From positions 186,001 through 250,000 of the forward strand of contig CANRMI010000002.1 of the NCBI GenBank assembly GCA_947631685.1: 64,000 nucleotides of DNA, read 5' to 3'. Shown one piece after another: positions 45,425 to 54,437 of this stretch. The notes below the pieces were generated by a model, which was not told the origin of the DNA, did not search any database, and saw only the letters and a list, made by a program, of their open reading frames with translations. Positions within the stretch are counted from its first letter, which is position 1. Each line of letters opens with the position of its first letter. A program made the position numbers and the translations under genes. The DNA comes from an uncultured Lachnospiraceae bacterium (GTDB lineage: Bacteria > Bacillota > Clostridia > Lachnospirales > Lachnospiraceae).

Positions 45425-47164
45425 ATGATAAAGATCATAAAAAAGATACGGATACTGTTGGACAAAAAGCAGAAGCGGACCATGGTCGGCCTGGTATTTA
45501 TGATGATCATCGGCGCACTGCTGGAAACGGCCAGCTTAGGAGCCTTGATCCCGGTTATCCAGACCATTATGAAGGAAAACGCGATCCAGGAAAGCAGGTA
45601 CCTGTCCTTTTGCTACAACGGGCTGGGATTTACCTCCGAGAGACAGTTTACGGCCTGCATCATGCTGGTGGTGATCGTTCTGTTTATTGTAAAAAATATA
45701 TATCTGTATTGGCAGGAAAAATGTACGCTGCGTTTTGTTTATGGGAACCAGTTCGATACTTCCGAGAAGGTGATGAAAAGCTACCTGCGCAGGAACTATG
45801 AGTTTTACCTCAACGCGGATACGGCGGTGGTGCAGAGAAATATCACTTCAGATGTAAACAATATGTACGGGCTGCTGCTGGCATTGCTGACGCTCATATC
45901 GGAGGGGATCGTGTTTGTCTGTCTGATAGGAGTCTGCTTTTTTTCCGATCCGGTGCTCACGTTATTGATCGCCGGTGTAATGGGGCTGCTGCTCCTTCTG
46001 ATAGAAAAGGTGCTCAAACCCATTATGCGGAAAGCGGGGGAGGACAACCAGAACTTTTACAGCGGCTTGTTCAAATGGATATCCCAGACGGTGCAGGGCA
46101 TAAAAGAAGTAAAGGTCATGGGCAGGGAAAAGTATTTTGTGAACGAGTATGTAAAATGCGGTCACGGATATGTGAGCGCGGTACAGAAATACAGCCTGTT
46201 TAACAATATTCCCCGACTGCTGATAGAGGTGGTCTGTATTGCCAGCCTGCTGGGTTATATTATTTTTATGATGCTGGTCATGGGAGTATCCCCCAAGGAT
46301 ATGGGAGATTCCCTGACTGCCCTGGCGGCGGTGGCCTTAAGGCTGCTGCCCTGTGTGAACCGCATCAACAATCAGATCAACAGTATTTCCTATTTTGAAC
46401 CGTTTTTAATGGGCGTGAGCGATACGCTGCAGGAAGATACCAGTGCCGCGAATACGGATATGTCATTTGCGGATGATGAGGAAAAACTGGCCGTAAAGCA
46501 GGAGATTCGGCTGGAAAACGTGACTTACGCCTACCCGGGTACGGAAAAACTGATCTTTGATAAAGCTGACATGGTGATCCCTGTCGGGGCCGCGGTAGGG
46601 ATTGTGGGAACCTCCGGAGCGGGAAAATCCACAGTGGTAGATATTCTGCTGGGGCTTTTGGAACCCCGGGAGGGACGGATCCTGGCTGATGGGACCAATA
46701 TCAAGGAACACTACCGCGGCTGGTTAAAGAACGTGGGGTATATTCCCCAGATGATTTTTATGCTGGATGATACGATCCGTAAGAATGTAGCCTTTGGCAT
46801 TGCCGAAGAAGAAATAGATGAGGAGCGGGTAAATCAGGTCTTACAGGAAGCGCAGATGTATGACTTCATTCAGACCCTGCCGGAGGGACTGAACACCGGT
46901 ATCGGGGAAAGAGGGATCCGCCTTTCCGGCGGACAGAGGCAGAGGATCGGGATCGCGAGAGCTCTCTATCACGATCCGGAGATGCTTATCTTAGACGAAG
47001 CGACTTCGGCGCTGGATCATGACACGGAAGCGGCGATCATGGAATCCATCAATCATTTTCACGGAAAGAAAACGCTTCTGATCATAGCGCATAGACTGCA
47101 GACCATAGAAAAATGTGATCTGATCTACCGGATCGAAAATGGGAAAGCGGTAAGAGAAAGGTGA
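45425..47164 (+). CDS. ABC transporter, PglK-like lipid-linked oligosaccharide flippase
   Basis: A 579-residue half-transporter fusing a six-helix membrane domain with an ATPase. Walker A is GTSGAGKST near residue 395, the signature is LSGGQRQRIGIARAL near 499, and Walker B is MLILDEATSALD. LLETASLGALIPVIQTI in the first helices resembles PglK/WlaB flippases rather than drug exporters. It probably flips a lipid-linked glycan and is the only flippase in the GC-rich half. It overlaps nothing upstream and is followed within a few bases by a GT2 gene. Confidence 0.82.
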   Translation: MIKIIKKIRILLDKKQKRTMVGLVFMMIIGALLETASLGALIPVIQTIMKENAIQESRYLSFCYNGLGFTSERQFTACIMLVVIVLFIVKNIYLYWQEKCTLRFVYGNQFDTSEKVMKSYLRRNYEFYLNADTAVVQRNITSDVNNMYGLLLALLTLISEGIVFVCLIGVCFFSDPVLTLLIAGVMGLLLLLIEKVLKPIMRKAGEDNQNFYSGLFKWISQTVQGIKEVKVMGREKYFVNEYVKCGHGYVSAVQKYSLFNNIPRLLIEVVCIASLLGYIIFMMLVMGVSPKDMGDSLTALAAVALRLLPCVNRINNQINSISYFEPFLMGVSDTLQEDTSAANTDMSFADDEEKLAVKQEIRLENVTYAYPGTEKLIFDKADMVIPVGAAVGIVGTSGAGKSTVVDILLGLLEPREGRILADGTNIKEHYRGWLKNVGYIPQMIFMLDDTIRKNVAFGIAEEEIDEERVNQVLQEAQMYDFIQTLPEGLNTGIGERGIRLSGGQRQRIGIARALYHDPEMLILDEATSALDHDTEAAIMESINHFHGKKTLLIIAHRLQTIEKCDLIYRIENGKAVRER

Positions 47165-47169
47165 TCGGA

Positions 47170-48249
47170 ATGAAGCTGAGTGTGATCGTGCCGGTCTACA
47201 ATATGGCGGCAGAGGGCAAACTGCAGTACTGTATGGATTCTCTGATAGGGCAGACGGTGGAAGATTATGAGATCCTGGCGGTGGATGACGCCTCTACGGA
47301 CAATTCCCTGGAGATTCTGAAAGAATATGAGAGGCGTTTTCCTAAAAAGGTGAGAGTGATACACTATGAGCAAAACAAACGGCAGGGCGGAGCCAAAAAC
47401 GAAGGCCTGCGCGCGGCACAAGGGGAATGGATAGGATTTATAGACAGCGACGACTGGGTGACGCCGGATTATTATGAGAAGCTGCTGAAAAAAGCGGAAG
47501 AAACCGGCGCGGATATTGTGGGCTGCGACTACAGTATGGTCAGGACGCATACCATGGTGCCGGGAGAAAAGGCGCAAAACAACACGGCAGAGCAGACAGG
47601 GGTTCTGACTCCGGAGCGGTATGGAAAGCTCATCATGAGACCGGGCAGCATGGTGCTGAAAATTTATAAGCATTCTGTGATCCGTGAAAACGGGCTGCAT
47701 TTTCCAGAAGGGATCTTTTATGAGGACAACTGCGCGGCGCCCGTGTGGTTTCTGTATTTTAAGCATTTTGAAATGGTGGAGGAGCCGCTTTATTTTTATT
47801 ATCAGCATCAGACTTCCACGGTGCACCGTATTTCCGAGGAAAGATGCCGGGACAGGATGAAAGCCGCAAAACAGATGCTGGCGGAAATGAAGTCGGGAAA
47901 TTTTTTGGAGGCATATGAAAAAGAAATAGAATACCGTTATACGGAACTGTATTTTGTAAATACCCTGTTTTCCTATATGCTGGGAGTAAAAAGGAAGAAG
48001 CTTTCTTTTGTTAAGGAATTGCGGGCGGGAATGCTGGAAGCTTTTCCAAAGTTTCAGGAGAATGTATACTATCTGCGACATACGGGCGAGGAAGAAAAAC
48101 GTATGGTAAAGCTGCTGATGCGTTCCCCCGCGGGATTTTTTTTCTACTACAGGGCCCTTTGGTCTTACCGAAATATGAAAAACAGGCTGGCCGGAAAGGA
48201 GAAGTCAAATGCGCAGGATAGCGATCGTCACGGCAAGAGGAGGAAGTAA
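47170..48249 (+). CDS. GT2 family glycosyltransferase
   Basis: A 359-residue GT-A enzyme. LSVIVPVYNMAAEGKLQYCM and VDDASTDNSLEIL form the nucleotide site; GAKNEGLRAAQGEWIGFIDSDDWV is the metal-binding block near residues 76-99. ATG 47170 follows AGGTGA; a GTG at 47161 overlaps the ABC gene. The C-terminal 41 bases overlap pseF. The acceptor is unknown. Confidence 0.85.
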   Translation: MKLSVIVPVYNMAAEGKLQYCMDSLIGQTVEDYEILAVDDASTDNSLEILKEYERRFPKKVRVIHYEQNKRQGGAKNEGLRAAQGEWIGFIDSDDWVTPDYYEKLLKKAEETGADIVGCDYSMVRTHTMVPGEKAQNNTAEQTGVLTPERYGKLIMRPGSMVLKIYKHSVIRENGLHFPEGIFYEDNCAAPVWFLYFKHFEMVEEPLYFYYQHQTSTVHRISEERCRDRMKAAKQMLAEMKSGNFLEAYEKEIEYRYTELYFVNTLFSYMLGVKRKKLSFVKELRAGMLEAFPKFQENVYYLRHTGEEEKRMVKLLMRSPAGFFFYYRALWSYRNMKNRLAGKEKSNAQDSDRHGKRRK

Positions 48250-48904
48250 ACGGATACCCCGGAAAAATATCAGGCCTTTTTTAGGGAAACCGATTCTGGC
48301 CTATTCCATTGAAGCGGCTGTCTGTTCCGGATTGTTTGAAGAGGTCATGGTGTCTACGGACGATAAGGAAATTGCGGAGATTGCCGAAAAGTATGGGGCA
48401 AAGGTCCCTTTTTACAGAAGCGAAAAAACCGCGGGGGATTTTGCTACTACAAACGATGTGCTGCTGGAGGTATTGGAGGAATATGAAAAGCGGGGACAGA
48501 GCTTTGACGTAGGCTGTTGTCTCTATCCTACGGCACCTTTTGTTACCGCCACGAAATTAAAAGAGGCAGTATCGCGCCTGGAACAGTCGGACGCGGACAC
48601 CCTGATTCCCGTGGTGGCCTTTTCATATCCGCCTCAGCGTGCTATGATAGTAAAGGAGGGCAGGCTGGTGTTTGAGTATCCGGAATATCTGGATGCCCGT
48701 TCCCAAGACTTGGTACCCCACTATCACGACGCGGGGCAGTTTTACTGTTTTAAAACACAGGCCTATAAAAAGAATCAAAAGCTGATGGTGGGGAATATTC
48801 TTCCCTTTGAAATATCCGAGCTGGAAGTACAGGATATTGACAACGAAACGGATTGGCAGATCGCGGAGATGAAGTACCGGTTAAACGGCGTTGGGAAAGG
48901 CTGA
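48209..48904 (+). CDS. pseF: Pseudaminic acid cytidylyltransferase
   Basis: A 231-residue CMP-sugar synthetase. IVTARGGSKRIPRKNIRPFLGKP at residues 6-28 is the CTP-binding start, and SYPPQRAM plus HYHDAGQFYCF separate PseF from NeuA. It couples CTP to pseudaminic acid in the last cytoplasmic step. AAGGAG lies at 48196-48201, inside the preceding gene, so translation is independent despite the 41-base overlap. Confidence 0.9.
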   Translation: MRRIAIVTARGGSKRIPRKNIRPFLGKPILAYSIEAAVCSGLFEEVMVSTDDKEIAEIAEKYGAKVPFYRSEKTAGDFATTNDVLLEVLEEYEKRGQSFDVGCCLYPTAPFVTATKLKEAVSRLEQSDADTLIPVVAFSYPPQRAMIVKEGRLVFEYPEYLDARSQDLVPHYHDAGQFYCFKTQAYKKNQKLMVGNILPFEISELEVQDIDNETDWQIAEMKYRLNGVGKG

Positions 48905-48914
48905 AGCGTTCAGT

Positions 48915-50570
48915 ATGGAAAAGCGGGAAATAAAAAGGATAGCGGTGCTGTCCAATGTGAATGTAAATTCCATAGTGCGTATGCTGCAGGATGAATTTGA
49001 TGTATATCAGCCTGAAGGATACGGAAACGAGCTTCTGCTCCTGCTGGATAGGAATTCCGGATATTACCGGTTTGAGCCGGAGATTACTTTTTTGTGGCTG
49101 GATGGCATGGAACTTCTGTATCATAAAACCGGGGAAGAAGCCGCGGCCCGTATGGAGGAGTGGTTTGCTATGCTGGAGCAGGCCCTGCCGGATAAAGGGA
49201 TCTTCTTTTTGTCGGATATTTATCTGTGGGGGCCGGAAGTTTCGATCATGGAGGAGCAGGAGCGGCTGTGGATAGAAGGGGAATTCAGAGCTCGTCTGGA
49301 GGCTTTCTGCAAAAGACATGGGAATGCCTATCCGTTATTTTACAGCCGTCTGGTGGCGCGGCTGGGAGAACAACAGGCCTATTCCTCTGCCACGTGGTAT
49401 CTGGGGAAAATACCCTACAGTCAAGCTATGCAGCAGGAAATGTGCAGGCTGATGCGGGAAAAAACAGATATCTGCAGCAGGGTTCCCAAGAAGGTACTGG
49501 CCTTGGACCTGGATAATACCCTCTGGGGGGGACTGGCGGGAGAAGCGGACAGAACGCCGCTTCTGCTTTCGGAAGAGCATACGGGGCTGGCCTATAAAAA
49601 TCTGCAGAGGGTTCTGAAAATGATGGAAGAACAGGGCGTGCTGCTGGCTGTTGTTTCCAAGAATAACGAAAAGGACGCTCTGGAAGTGATAGAGAACCAT
49701 CCGCATATGGTGCTGCGCAGGGAAGATTTCGCGGCCATGAGGATCAATTGGGAAGTGAAGGCCGATAATCTCAGGGAAATGGCAGAGGAGATGAATCTGG
49801 GGTTGGATTCTTTTGTGTTTTTTGATGACAGTCCGGCGGAAAGGGAACAGGTTGGGCAATTCCTTCCGGAAGTGGCGGTGCCGGATTTCCCCCAAAATCC
49901 CCGGATGCTGCCGGAAACCATGATAGATATTTACAAGCGCTTTTTTGAAAAAATGGCGGTGACCAACGAAGATAAAAACAAAACCGCCCAGTACGCTGCC
50001 AATGTAAAGAGAGAGGAATTGCAGAAAACATCGGCGGATTTCTCTTCCTACTTAATACAGCTGCAAATGCGGATTGAGGAGGTGGACGCGGCTTCCCATC
50101 TGGAGCGGCTGCATCAGCTTGTTAATAAGACGAACCAATTTAACCTTACCACGATAAGATATACCATGGACGAACTGCTGGAATATATAAAGCGGCAGGA
50201 CAAGTGGATACGGTTGTATGGCGTAAAGGATAAATTCGGGGATAACGGGTTAGTGGGCGCGCTCATAGTGGATCTTTCGGAAGAGTTTCCCAAGATAGAA
50301 GAATTTGTTTTAAGCTGCCGGGTAATGGGACGTCTGATAGAGCGGGCCATTGTGGACCACCTGGAAGAAGAGCTGCTGGAAAAGGGCTGCGAAAAACTGG
50401 GGGCCAGTTATGTGAAAACAGCAAAAAACGCGCCGGTAAGCGGATTGTTTGAAGAGCTGGGATACCGTGTGCTAAAGGAAGACGCGGAAGGGAAGCTCTA
50501 TGAAATCGCGCTGGAAGAGAGACCCAAAAGAGTGTACTATATAGAGGAATGGATGCGGAAGGGAGATTAA
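48915..50570 (+). CDS. FkbH-like HAD-IIIC protein
   Basis: A 551-residue protein of the FkbH family. The HAD core begins with VLALDLDNTLWGG near residue 193; VVSKNNEKDALEV and FVFFDDSPAEREQV follow. The C-terminal domain has QLVNKTNQFNLTTIRYT near residue 400 and is GNAT-like. FkbH proteins load a three-carbon unit from 1,3-bisphosphoglycerate onto an acyl carrier protein. An acyl carrier protein gene lies one base downstream, supporting this. Its place between pseF and pseH suggests delivery of a glyceryl-type acyl group to an amino sugar. Confidence 0.85.
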   Translation: MEKREIKRIAVLSNVNVNSIVRMLQDEFDVYQPEGYGNELLLLLDRNSGYYRFEPEITFLWLDGMELLYHKTGEEAAARMEEWFAMLEQALPDKGIFFLSDIYLWGPEVSIMEEQERLWIEGEFRARLEAFCKRHGNAYPLFYSRLVARLGEQQAYSSATWYLGKIPYSQAMQQEMCRLMREKTDICSRVPKKVLALDLDNTLWGGLAGEADRTPLLLSEEHTGLAYKNLQRVLKMMEEQGVLLAVVSKNNEKDALEVIENHPHMVLRREDFAAMRINWEVKADNLREMAEEMNLGLDSFVFFDDSPAEREQVGQFLPEVAVPDFPQNPRMLPETMIDIYKRFFEKMAVTNEDKNKTAQYAANVKREELQKTSADFSSYLIQLQMRIEEVDAASHLERLHQLVNKTNQFNLTTIRYTMDELLEYIKRQDKWIRLYGVKDKFGDNGLVGALIVDLSEEFPKIEEFVLSCRVMGRLIERAIVDHLEEELLEKGCEKLGASYVKTAKNAPVSGLFEELGYRVLKEDAEGKLYEIALEERPKRVYYIEEWMRKGD

Positions 50571-50571
50571 T

Positions 50572-50787
50572 ATGCAGGAAAAAGTGATACGGCTGATAGA
50601 AGATATTTTGAAAGTACCGGCAGGCACCATTCAGCCGGATACCCGGATAGAGGATGTGGAGGAATGGGACTCCCTGGCGCATGTGATGATATTGGGGGCT
50701 ATGGAAGAGCAGCTTGGAATCGTGGTGCCGCTGGAAGAAGCGATAGAAATGACAAAGGTGTCGGAACTGCTGGGGCTGATTTCATAG
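50572..50787 (+). CDS. Acyl carrier protein
   Basis: A 71-residue acidic four-helix carrier. The phosphopantetheine attachment site is S34 in WDSLAHV, and the loop PLEEAIEMTKVSELLGLI completes the fold. It is probably the partner of the FkbH-like protein encoded just before; it is too isolated from fatty-acid genes to be the housekeeping carrier. A GNAT gene follows 30 bases later. Confidence 0.9.
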   Translation: MQEKVIRLIEDILKVPAGTIQPDTRIEDVEEWDSLAHVMILGAMEEQLGIVVPLEEAIEMTKVSELLGLIS

Positions 50788-50817
50788 CAAATTAGGCCAG
50801 GCAGACAGGAGAAATAT

Positions 50818-51369
50818 ATGGCGGTTACATTGCACAGGATAGAAGACAGCGATCTGGAAACCATTATGCGCTGGCGGATGGATCCGGAGATCACCAGGTT
50901 TATGAACACGGATCCGAAACTGACACTGGAAGGGCAGCGCAGATGGCTGGCTAGCGTGAAGGAAAGAGCGGATGTGAGGTACTGGCTGATCAGAATCAAC
51001 GGGGAGCCGGCGGGGGTGATCAATGTGGGCGGGTTGACTGACGCTTCAGGAGACTGTACATGGGGATATTATATCGGAGAAAAACGACTGCGCTCTCTGA
51101 AAGCCGCGGTTTCTCTGGAAATGAGTCTGTATGATTATCTCTTCCTGGAGCTTGGGAAACGCAATCTGTACGGGGATGTGTTTTCTCTGAACCGGGGTGT
51201 GATACAGCTTCATTTGCTCTGCGGCAGTGAGATCGTGGAAGAAAAGAAAGCTTATGTATGCAAAAACAACTGTTTCTATGATGTGACTTTTATGCGTATG
51301 AGCGCGGAAAAATGGAAGAAAATAAGAGCGGAAAAGAGCTATGAAAAAATAGACTTTTCTATGGAATGA
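50818..51369 (+). CDS. pseH: PseH-like N-acyltransferase (GNAT)
   Basis: A 183-residue GNAT protein. MRWRMDPEITRFMNTDPKL near residue 16 and RRWLASVKERADVRYWLIR are the PseH blocks, followed by CTWGYYIGEKRLRSL and a weak acetyl-CoA loop. It should acylate the 4-amino group of UDP-4-amino-4,6-dideoxy-N-acetyl-altrosamine. The carrier protein immediately upstream raises the option that it takes an acyl group from that carrier instead of acetyl-CoA. That is inference. Confidence 0.82.
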   Translation: MAVTLHRIEDSDLETIMRWRMDPEITRFMNTDPKLTLEGQRRWLASVKERADVRYWLIRINGEPAGVINVGGLTDASGDCTWGYYIGEKRLRSLKAAVSLEMSLYDYLFLELGKRNLYGDVFSLNRGVIQLHLLCGSEIVEEKKAYVCKNNCFYDVTFMRMSAEKWKKIRAEKSYEKIDFSME

Positions 51370-51433
51370 TACATTTCGGATACAAACAAATAGTGAAATT
51401 TAACTATCTTTCTAAAAAGGAAAGGCAGCAGAT

Positions 51434-52492
51434 ATGGAAAAAGAGATCAGAATAGGCAGGACATTGATAAGTGAAAACGCTCCCGTATTTATCATAGCGG
51501 AAATGTCGGCCAATCACCTGATGGATTATAACAGGGCGGTGGAACTTATCCATGCGGCGAAGGAAGCCGGAGCGGACGCCATAAAGATACAGACCTATAA
51601 ACCCGATACCATTACCCTGGATACGGACGCACCGGATTTTCAGATCACCCAGGGAACCATATGGGACGGCACAACGCTGCATAAGCTTTATGAAACGGCC
51701 TATACGCCCTGGGAGTGGCAGCCAAAACTGCAGAAGGAGGCGGAAAGCCTGGGATTGGAGTTTTTCTCCTCTCCCTTCGATCTGACTTCCGTGGATTTTC
51801 TGGAAGAGATGAATGTGCCGGCTTATAAGGTGGCTTCTTTTGAGATCAACGACATCCCCATGTTAAAGAAAATAGCGGCGTTGGGGAAGCCCATGATCCT
51901 CTCTACCGGCGTTGCCTATATGTCCGATATCGAGCTGGCGCTGCAAACCTGCAGGGAAGCAGGGAATGAAAAGGTGATCCTGTTAAAATGCACTTCCTCC
52001 TATCCCTGTCCTTATGAGGATATGAATCTGCGCACCATTGTCAATATGAAGGAGACTTTTGACTGCGTGGCAGGGATTTCCGACCATTCCATGGGCAGCG
52101 CGGCAGCGGTAGCCGCAGTGGCGCTGGGGGCCAGAGTAGTGGAAAAGCATCTGACACTTCGCCGGGCGGACGGCGGCGCGGACGCTGCTTTTTCCATGGA
52201 GCCGGATGAGTTTAAGGAAATGGTGGAAAATATCCGGATCGCGGAAAAGGCTTTGGGAAAGGTGACCTATGAATTGACCGATAAGCAGAAACGGGAGAGA
52301 GAGCATTCCCGGTCTTTGTATATTGCGAAGGATATAAAGGCGGGAGAAGCGTTCACACCGGAGAATCTGCGCTCGGTCCGGCCTGCGTTTGGGCTGCATA
52401 CCCGTTATTATGAGGAACTGTTGGGAAAACGGGCGGCAAGGGATATTCAGATGGGAACGCCCATGTCCTGGGAACTGGTGGAGAATCATTAA
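51434..52492 (+). CDS. pseI: Pseudaminic acid synthase
   Basis: A 352-residue NeuB/PseI-type enzyme. IIAEMSANHLMDYNRAVELI opens it; YETAYTPWEWQPKLQ is the PseI-specific block, then FSSPFDLTSVDFLEE and VAGISDHSMGSAAAVAAVALGA. The C-terminal SAF domain starts near residue 290 with RSLYIAKDIKAGE. It condenses phosphoenolpyruvate with the 6-deoxy-altrose derivative to give pseudaminic acid. A 64-base gap precedes it. Confidence 0.93.
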   Translation: MEKEIRIGRTLISENAPVFIIAEMSANHLMDYNRAVELIHAAKEAGADAIKIQTYKPDTITLDTDAPDFQITQGTIWDGTTLHKLYETAYTPWEWQPKLQKEAESLGLEFFSSPFDLTSVDFLEEMNVPAYKVASFEINDIPMLKKIAALGKPMILSTGVAYMSDIELALQTCREAGNEKVILLKCTSSYPCPYEDMNLRTIVNMKETFDCVAGISDHSMGSAAAVAAVALGARVVEKHLTLRRADGGADAAFSMEPDEFKEMVENIRIAEKALGKVTYELTDKQKREREHSRSLYIAKDIKAGEAFTPENLRSVRPAFGLHTRYYEELLGKRAARDIQMGTPMSWELVENH

Positions 52493-52493
52493 T

Positions 52494-53534
52494 ATGCTGT
52501 TTATTCGTGCCGACGGAAATGCCCGGATAGGGGCAGGACATTTGATGCGGTGTCTGACAATCGCGAAACAGGTAAAAACGGAAGTGAGATTTCTGTGCGC
52601 AGACGGAGATTCCGCCGCGTTTGTGGAGAAAAAAGGATACCGGGGCACAGTATTGGGAGAGCTTCCGTTTTCTGCCGCCGAAGCGGAAAAAGTGAAGGAA
52701 CTGCTGAAAGGAGAGGATCCGGCCGGCGGCTGGCTGTTGATCGACAGTTATGCCAATACACCGGATTATGTAAGAAGCGTTAGGCAAGAGAGAAAGGTGG
52801 CCTGTCTGGACGATATGTGCGGAACGGCTTATCCGGCTGATCTCCTTATCAATTACAATGCTTTTGCCGTCAGGGAAAATTATGAAAAACTGTATGGAGA
52901 ACGAGGTGAATCCCTTCCCGGACTGCTGCTCGGCAGAGAGTATATTCCGGTGCGCCGGGACTTTTTGAATAAAGCGCCCCAGATCAAAAAAACGCCGGAG
53001 CGACTGCTTCTTACCACAGGAGGCGGAGACAAGGAGAATTTTGGGGAAAGTATTTTGAGGGGGCTTTTGCGGGAGCCGGCCCTAAACTCTGTGGAATTTC
53101 ATGTGGTGAGCGGCGCGTTTCATCCCTATTATGACAGTCTGCGGAAATTGGCGGAGGCGGAAAAGAATGTGGTGCTCTACCGGAATGTGGAGGACATGGC
53201 GGCGCTGGTGAAAACCTGCGATCTGGCGGTGACGGCCGGAGGAAGCACCATATATGAACTCTGCGCGGCGGGAGTGCCTTTCGTGTGTTTTTCCTATGCG
53301 GAGAACCAGGACGCTCTCGTGCGGTTTATGGGAGAGGAGAATATGGCGTTGAGCGCAGGCTGTTTCCACAGCGGAAATAGCTTGGAAACGGAGCGGGCGC
53401 AGGTAAAGGTCGCGGCGCTGGCAGCTCGTCTGGCCGGCTCTTATGAAGAACGGAAAATATACAGTAAGAAGGGACGCGGGCTGGTGGACGGACAAGGCGC
53501 GAAACGCGTAGCGGCTTATCTGGAATCGGACTGA
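52494..53534 (+). CDS. pseG: UDP-2,4-diacetamido-2,4,6-trideoxy-altropyranose hydrolase
   Basis: A 346-residue GT-B-like hydrolase. FIRADGNARIGAGHLMRCLTIA near residue 3 and TAGGSTIYELCAAGVPFVCFSY near residue 245 are the PseG motifs, as in MurG relatives. It removes UDP from the pathway intermediate so PseI can act. ATG 52494 follows the PseI stop by one base; earlier in-frame starts lie inside pseI. Confidence 0.9.
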   Translation: MLFIRADGNARIGAGHLMRCLTIAKQVKTEVRFLCADGDSAAFVEKKGYRGTVLGELPFSAAEAEKVKELLKGEDPAGGWLLIDSYANTPDYVRSVRQERKVACLDDMCGTAYPADLLINYNAFAVRENYEKLYGERGESLPGLLLGREYIPVRRDFLNKAPQIKKTPERLLLTTGGGDKENFGESILRGLLREPALNSVEFHVVSGAFHPYYDSLRKLAEAEKNVVLYRNVEDMAALVKTCDLAVTAGGSTIYELCAAGVPFVCFSYAENQDALVRFMGEENMALSAGCFHSGNSLETERAQVKVAALAARLAGSYEERKIYSKKGRGLVDGQGAKRVAAYLESD

Positions 53535-53541
53535 TCATAAT

Positions 53542-54396
53542 ATGAAGGCTATTGCGGATTTTATGAAAAAAAACAGGTATCTTGGAATGTCCGCGCTGCT
53601 GTTTCTGGCTATCCTTGCCTTTTTTGGTATGGTGGACAAGCTGCAGAAAAAGGAGTATGGTATCATATGCCTGGGAGATTCCATTGTGGGAAATGTGCGG
53701 GATGATACTTCCATTACCGCCATTTTGGAAGAAGAACTGGGGGTGCCTGTCTATAACGGCGCCTTTGGAGGTACTTCGGCAGCGGCGCAGAACCAGGAAG
53801 AAAGAGCCGCCGTTGCCATGGACAGTATTTCCTTGACGGAGCTGGCGGATGGCATCTGCTATGAGGATTTCTCGGTTCCCAATGCCAGCATCAACAGCTG
53901 GGTGTCCATGGATTATTTTCCGGAAGGTGCGTACGGATTTAACAGGGTGGACTTTGACAGGGAGGCTGTATTGATTATTGAGCACGGGGTCAATGACTAT
54001 CAGCTGGGGATGCCTTTAGACAATGCGGAAGATCCTTATGATGTGTATACATTTGGCGGCGCGCTGCGCTATACACTGAGAGAGTTACAGGAAAAGCGCC
54101 CGAATCTTCGGATCCTGCTCTGCACACCTACCTACTGCTGGTTTCTGGCAGACCGGGTAAGCTGTGAAGAAAGAGATCTGGGGGGCGGGTATTTGGAGGA
54201 CTATGTGAATCTGGAGCTGGAGATCGCCAAAGAGTTTCATGTAGAGATCCTGGACAATTACCATGAGAGCGGGATCGGAGGCAGCTTTGAAGACTGGGAG
54301 AAATATACGACGGACGGTCTGCACCTGAATGAAGCGGGCCGCAGGCTGATAGCGGAAAGGATAGCGCAGGTTCTTAGCCTGTCTGACGGGGAATAG
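53542..54396 (+). CDS. SGNH/GDSL-like hydrolase, membrane-anchored
   Basis: A 284-residue protein. One hydrophobic segment at about residues 14-30 should anchor it, with the rest outside. The four SGNH blocks are visible: GDSIVGN near residue 45, the Gly in NGAFGG, EHGVND with Asn, and TDGLHLNEAG with Asp and His. Such proteins remove or transfer acyl groups on cell-surface glycans, so it may trim O-acetyls. It starts just after pseG. Confidence 0.8.
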   Translation: MKAIADFMKKNRYLGMSALLFLAILAFFGMVDKLQKKEYGIICLGDSIVGNVRDDTSITAILEEELGVPVYNGAFGGTSAAAQNQEERAAVAMDSISLTELADGICYEDFSVPNASINSWVSMDYFPEGAYGFNRVDFDREAVLIIEHGVNDYQLGMPLDNAEDPYDVYTFGGALRYTLRELQEKRPNLRILLCTPTYCWFLADRVSCEERDLGGGYLEDYVNLELEIAKEFHVEILDNYHESGIGGSFEDWEKYTTDGLHLNEAGRRLIAERIAQVLSLSDGE

Positions 54397-54437
54397 CGGC
54401 AGGAGAAAACCGTTATGAGCTTTGGAAAGGAAGAGGA

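Noticed and set aside
47125..48081. 318-codon minus-strand open frame
   Set aside because: It lies fully opposite a GT2 gene with intact motifs and has the same artificial His/Arg/Phe-rich look.
39452..54185. G-runs of 6-7 at 39452, 49525 and 54180 as phase-variable sites
   Set aside because: They encode conserved glycines in intact genes in GC-richer DNA, where such runs are expected by chance.
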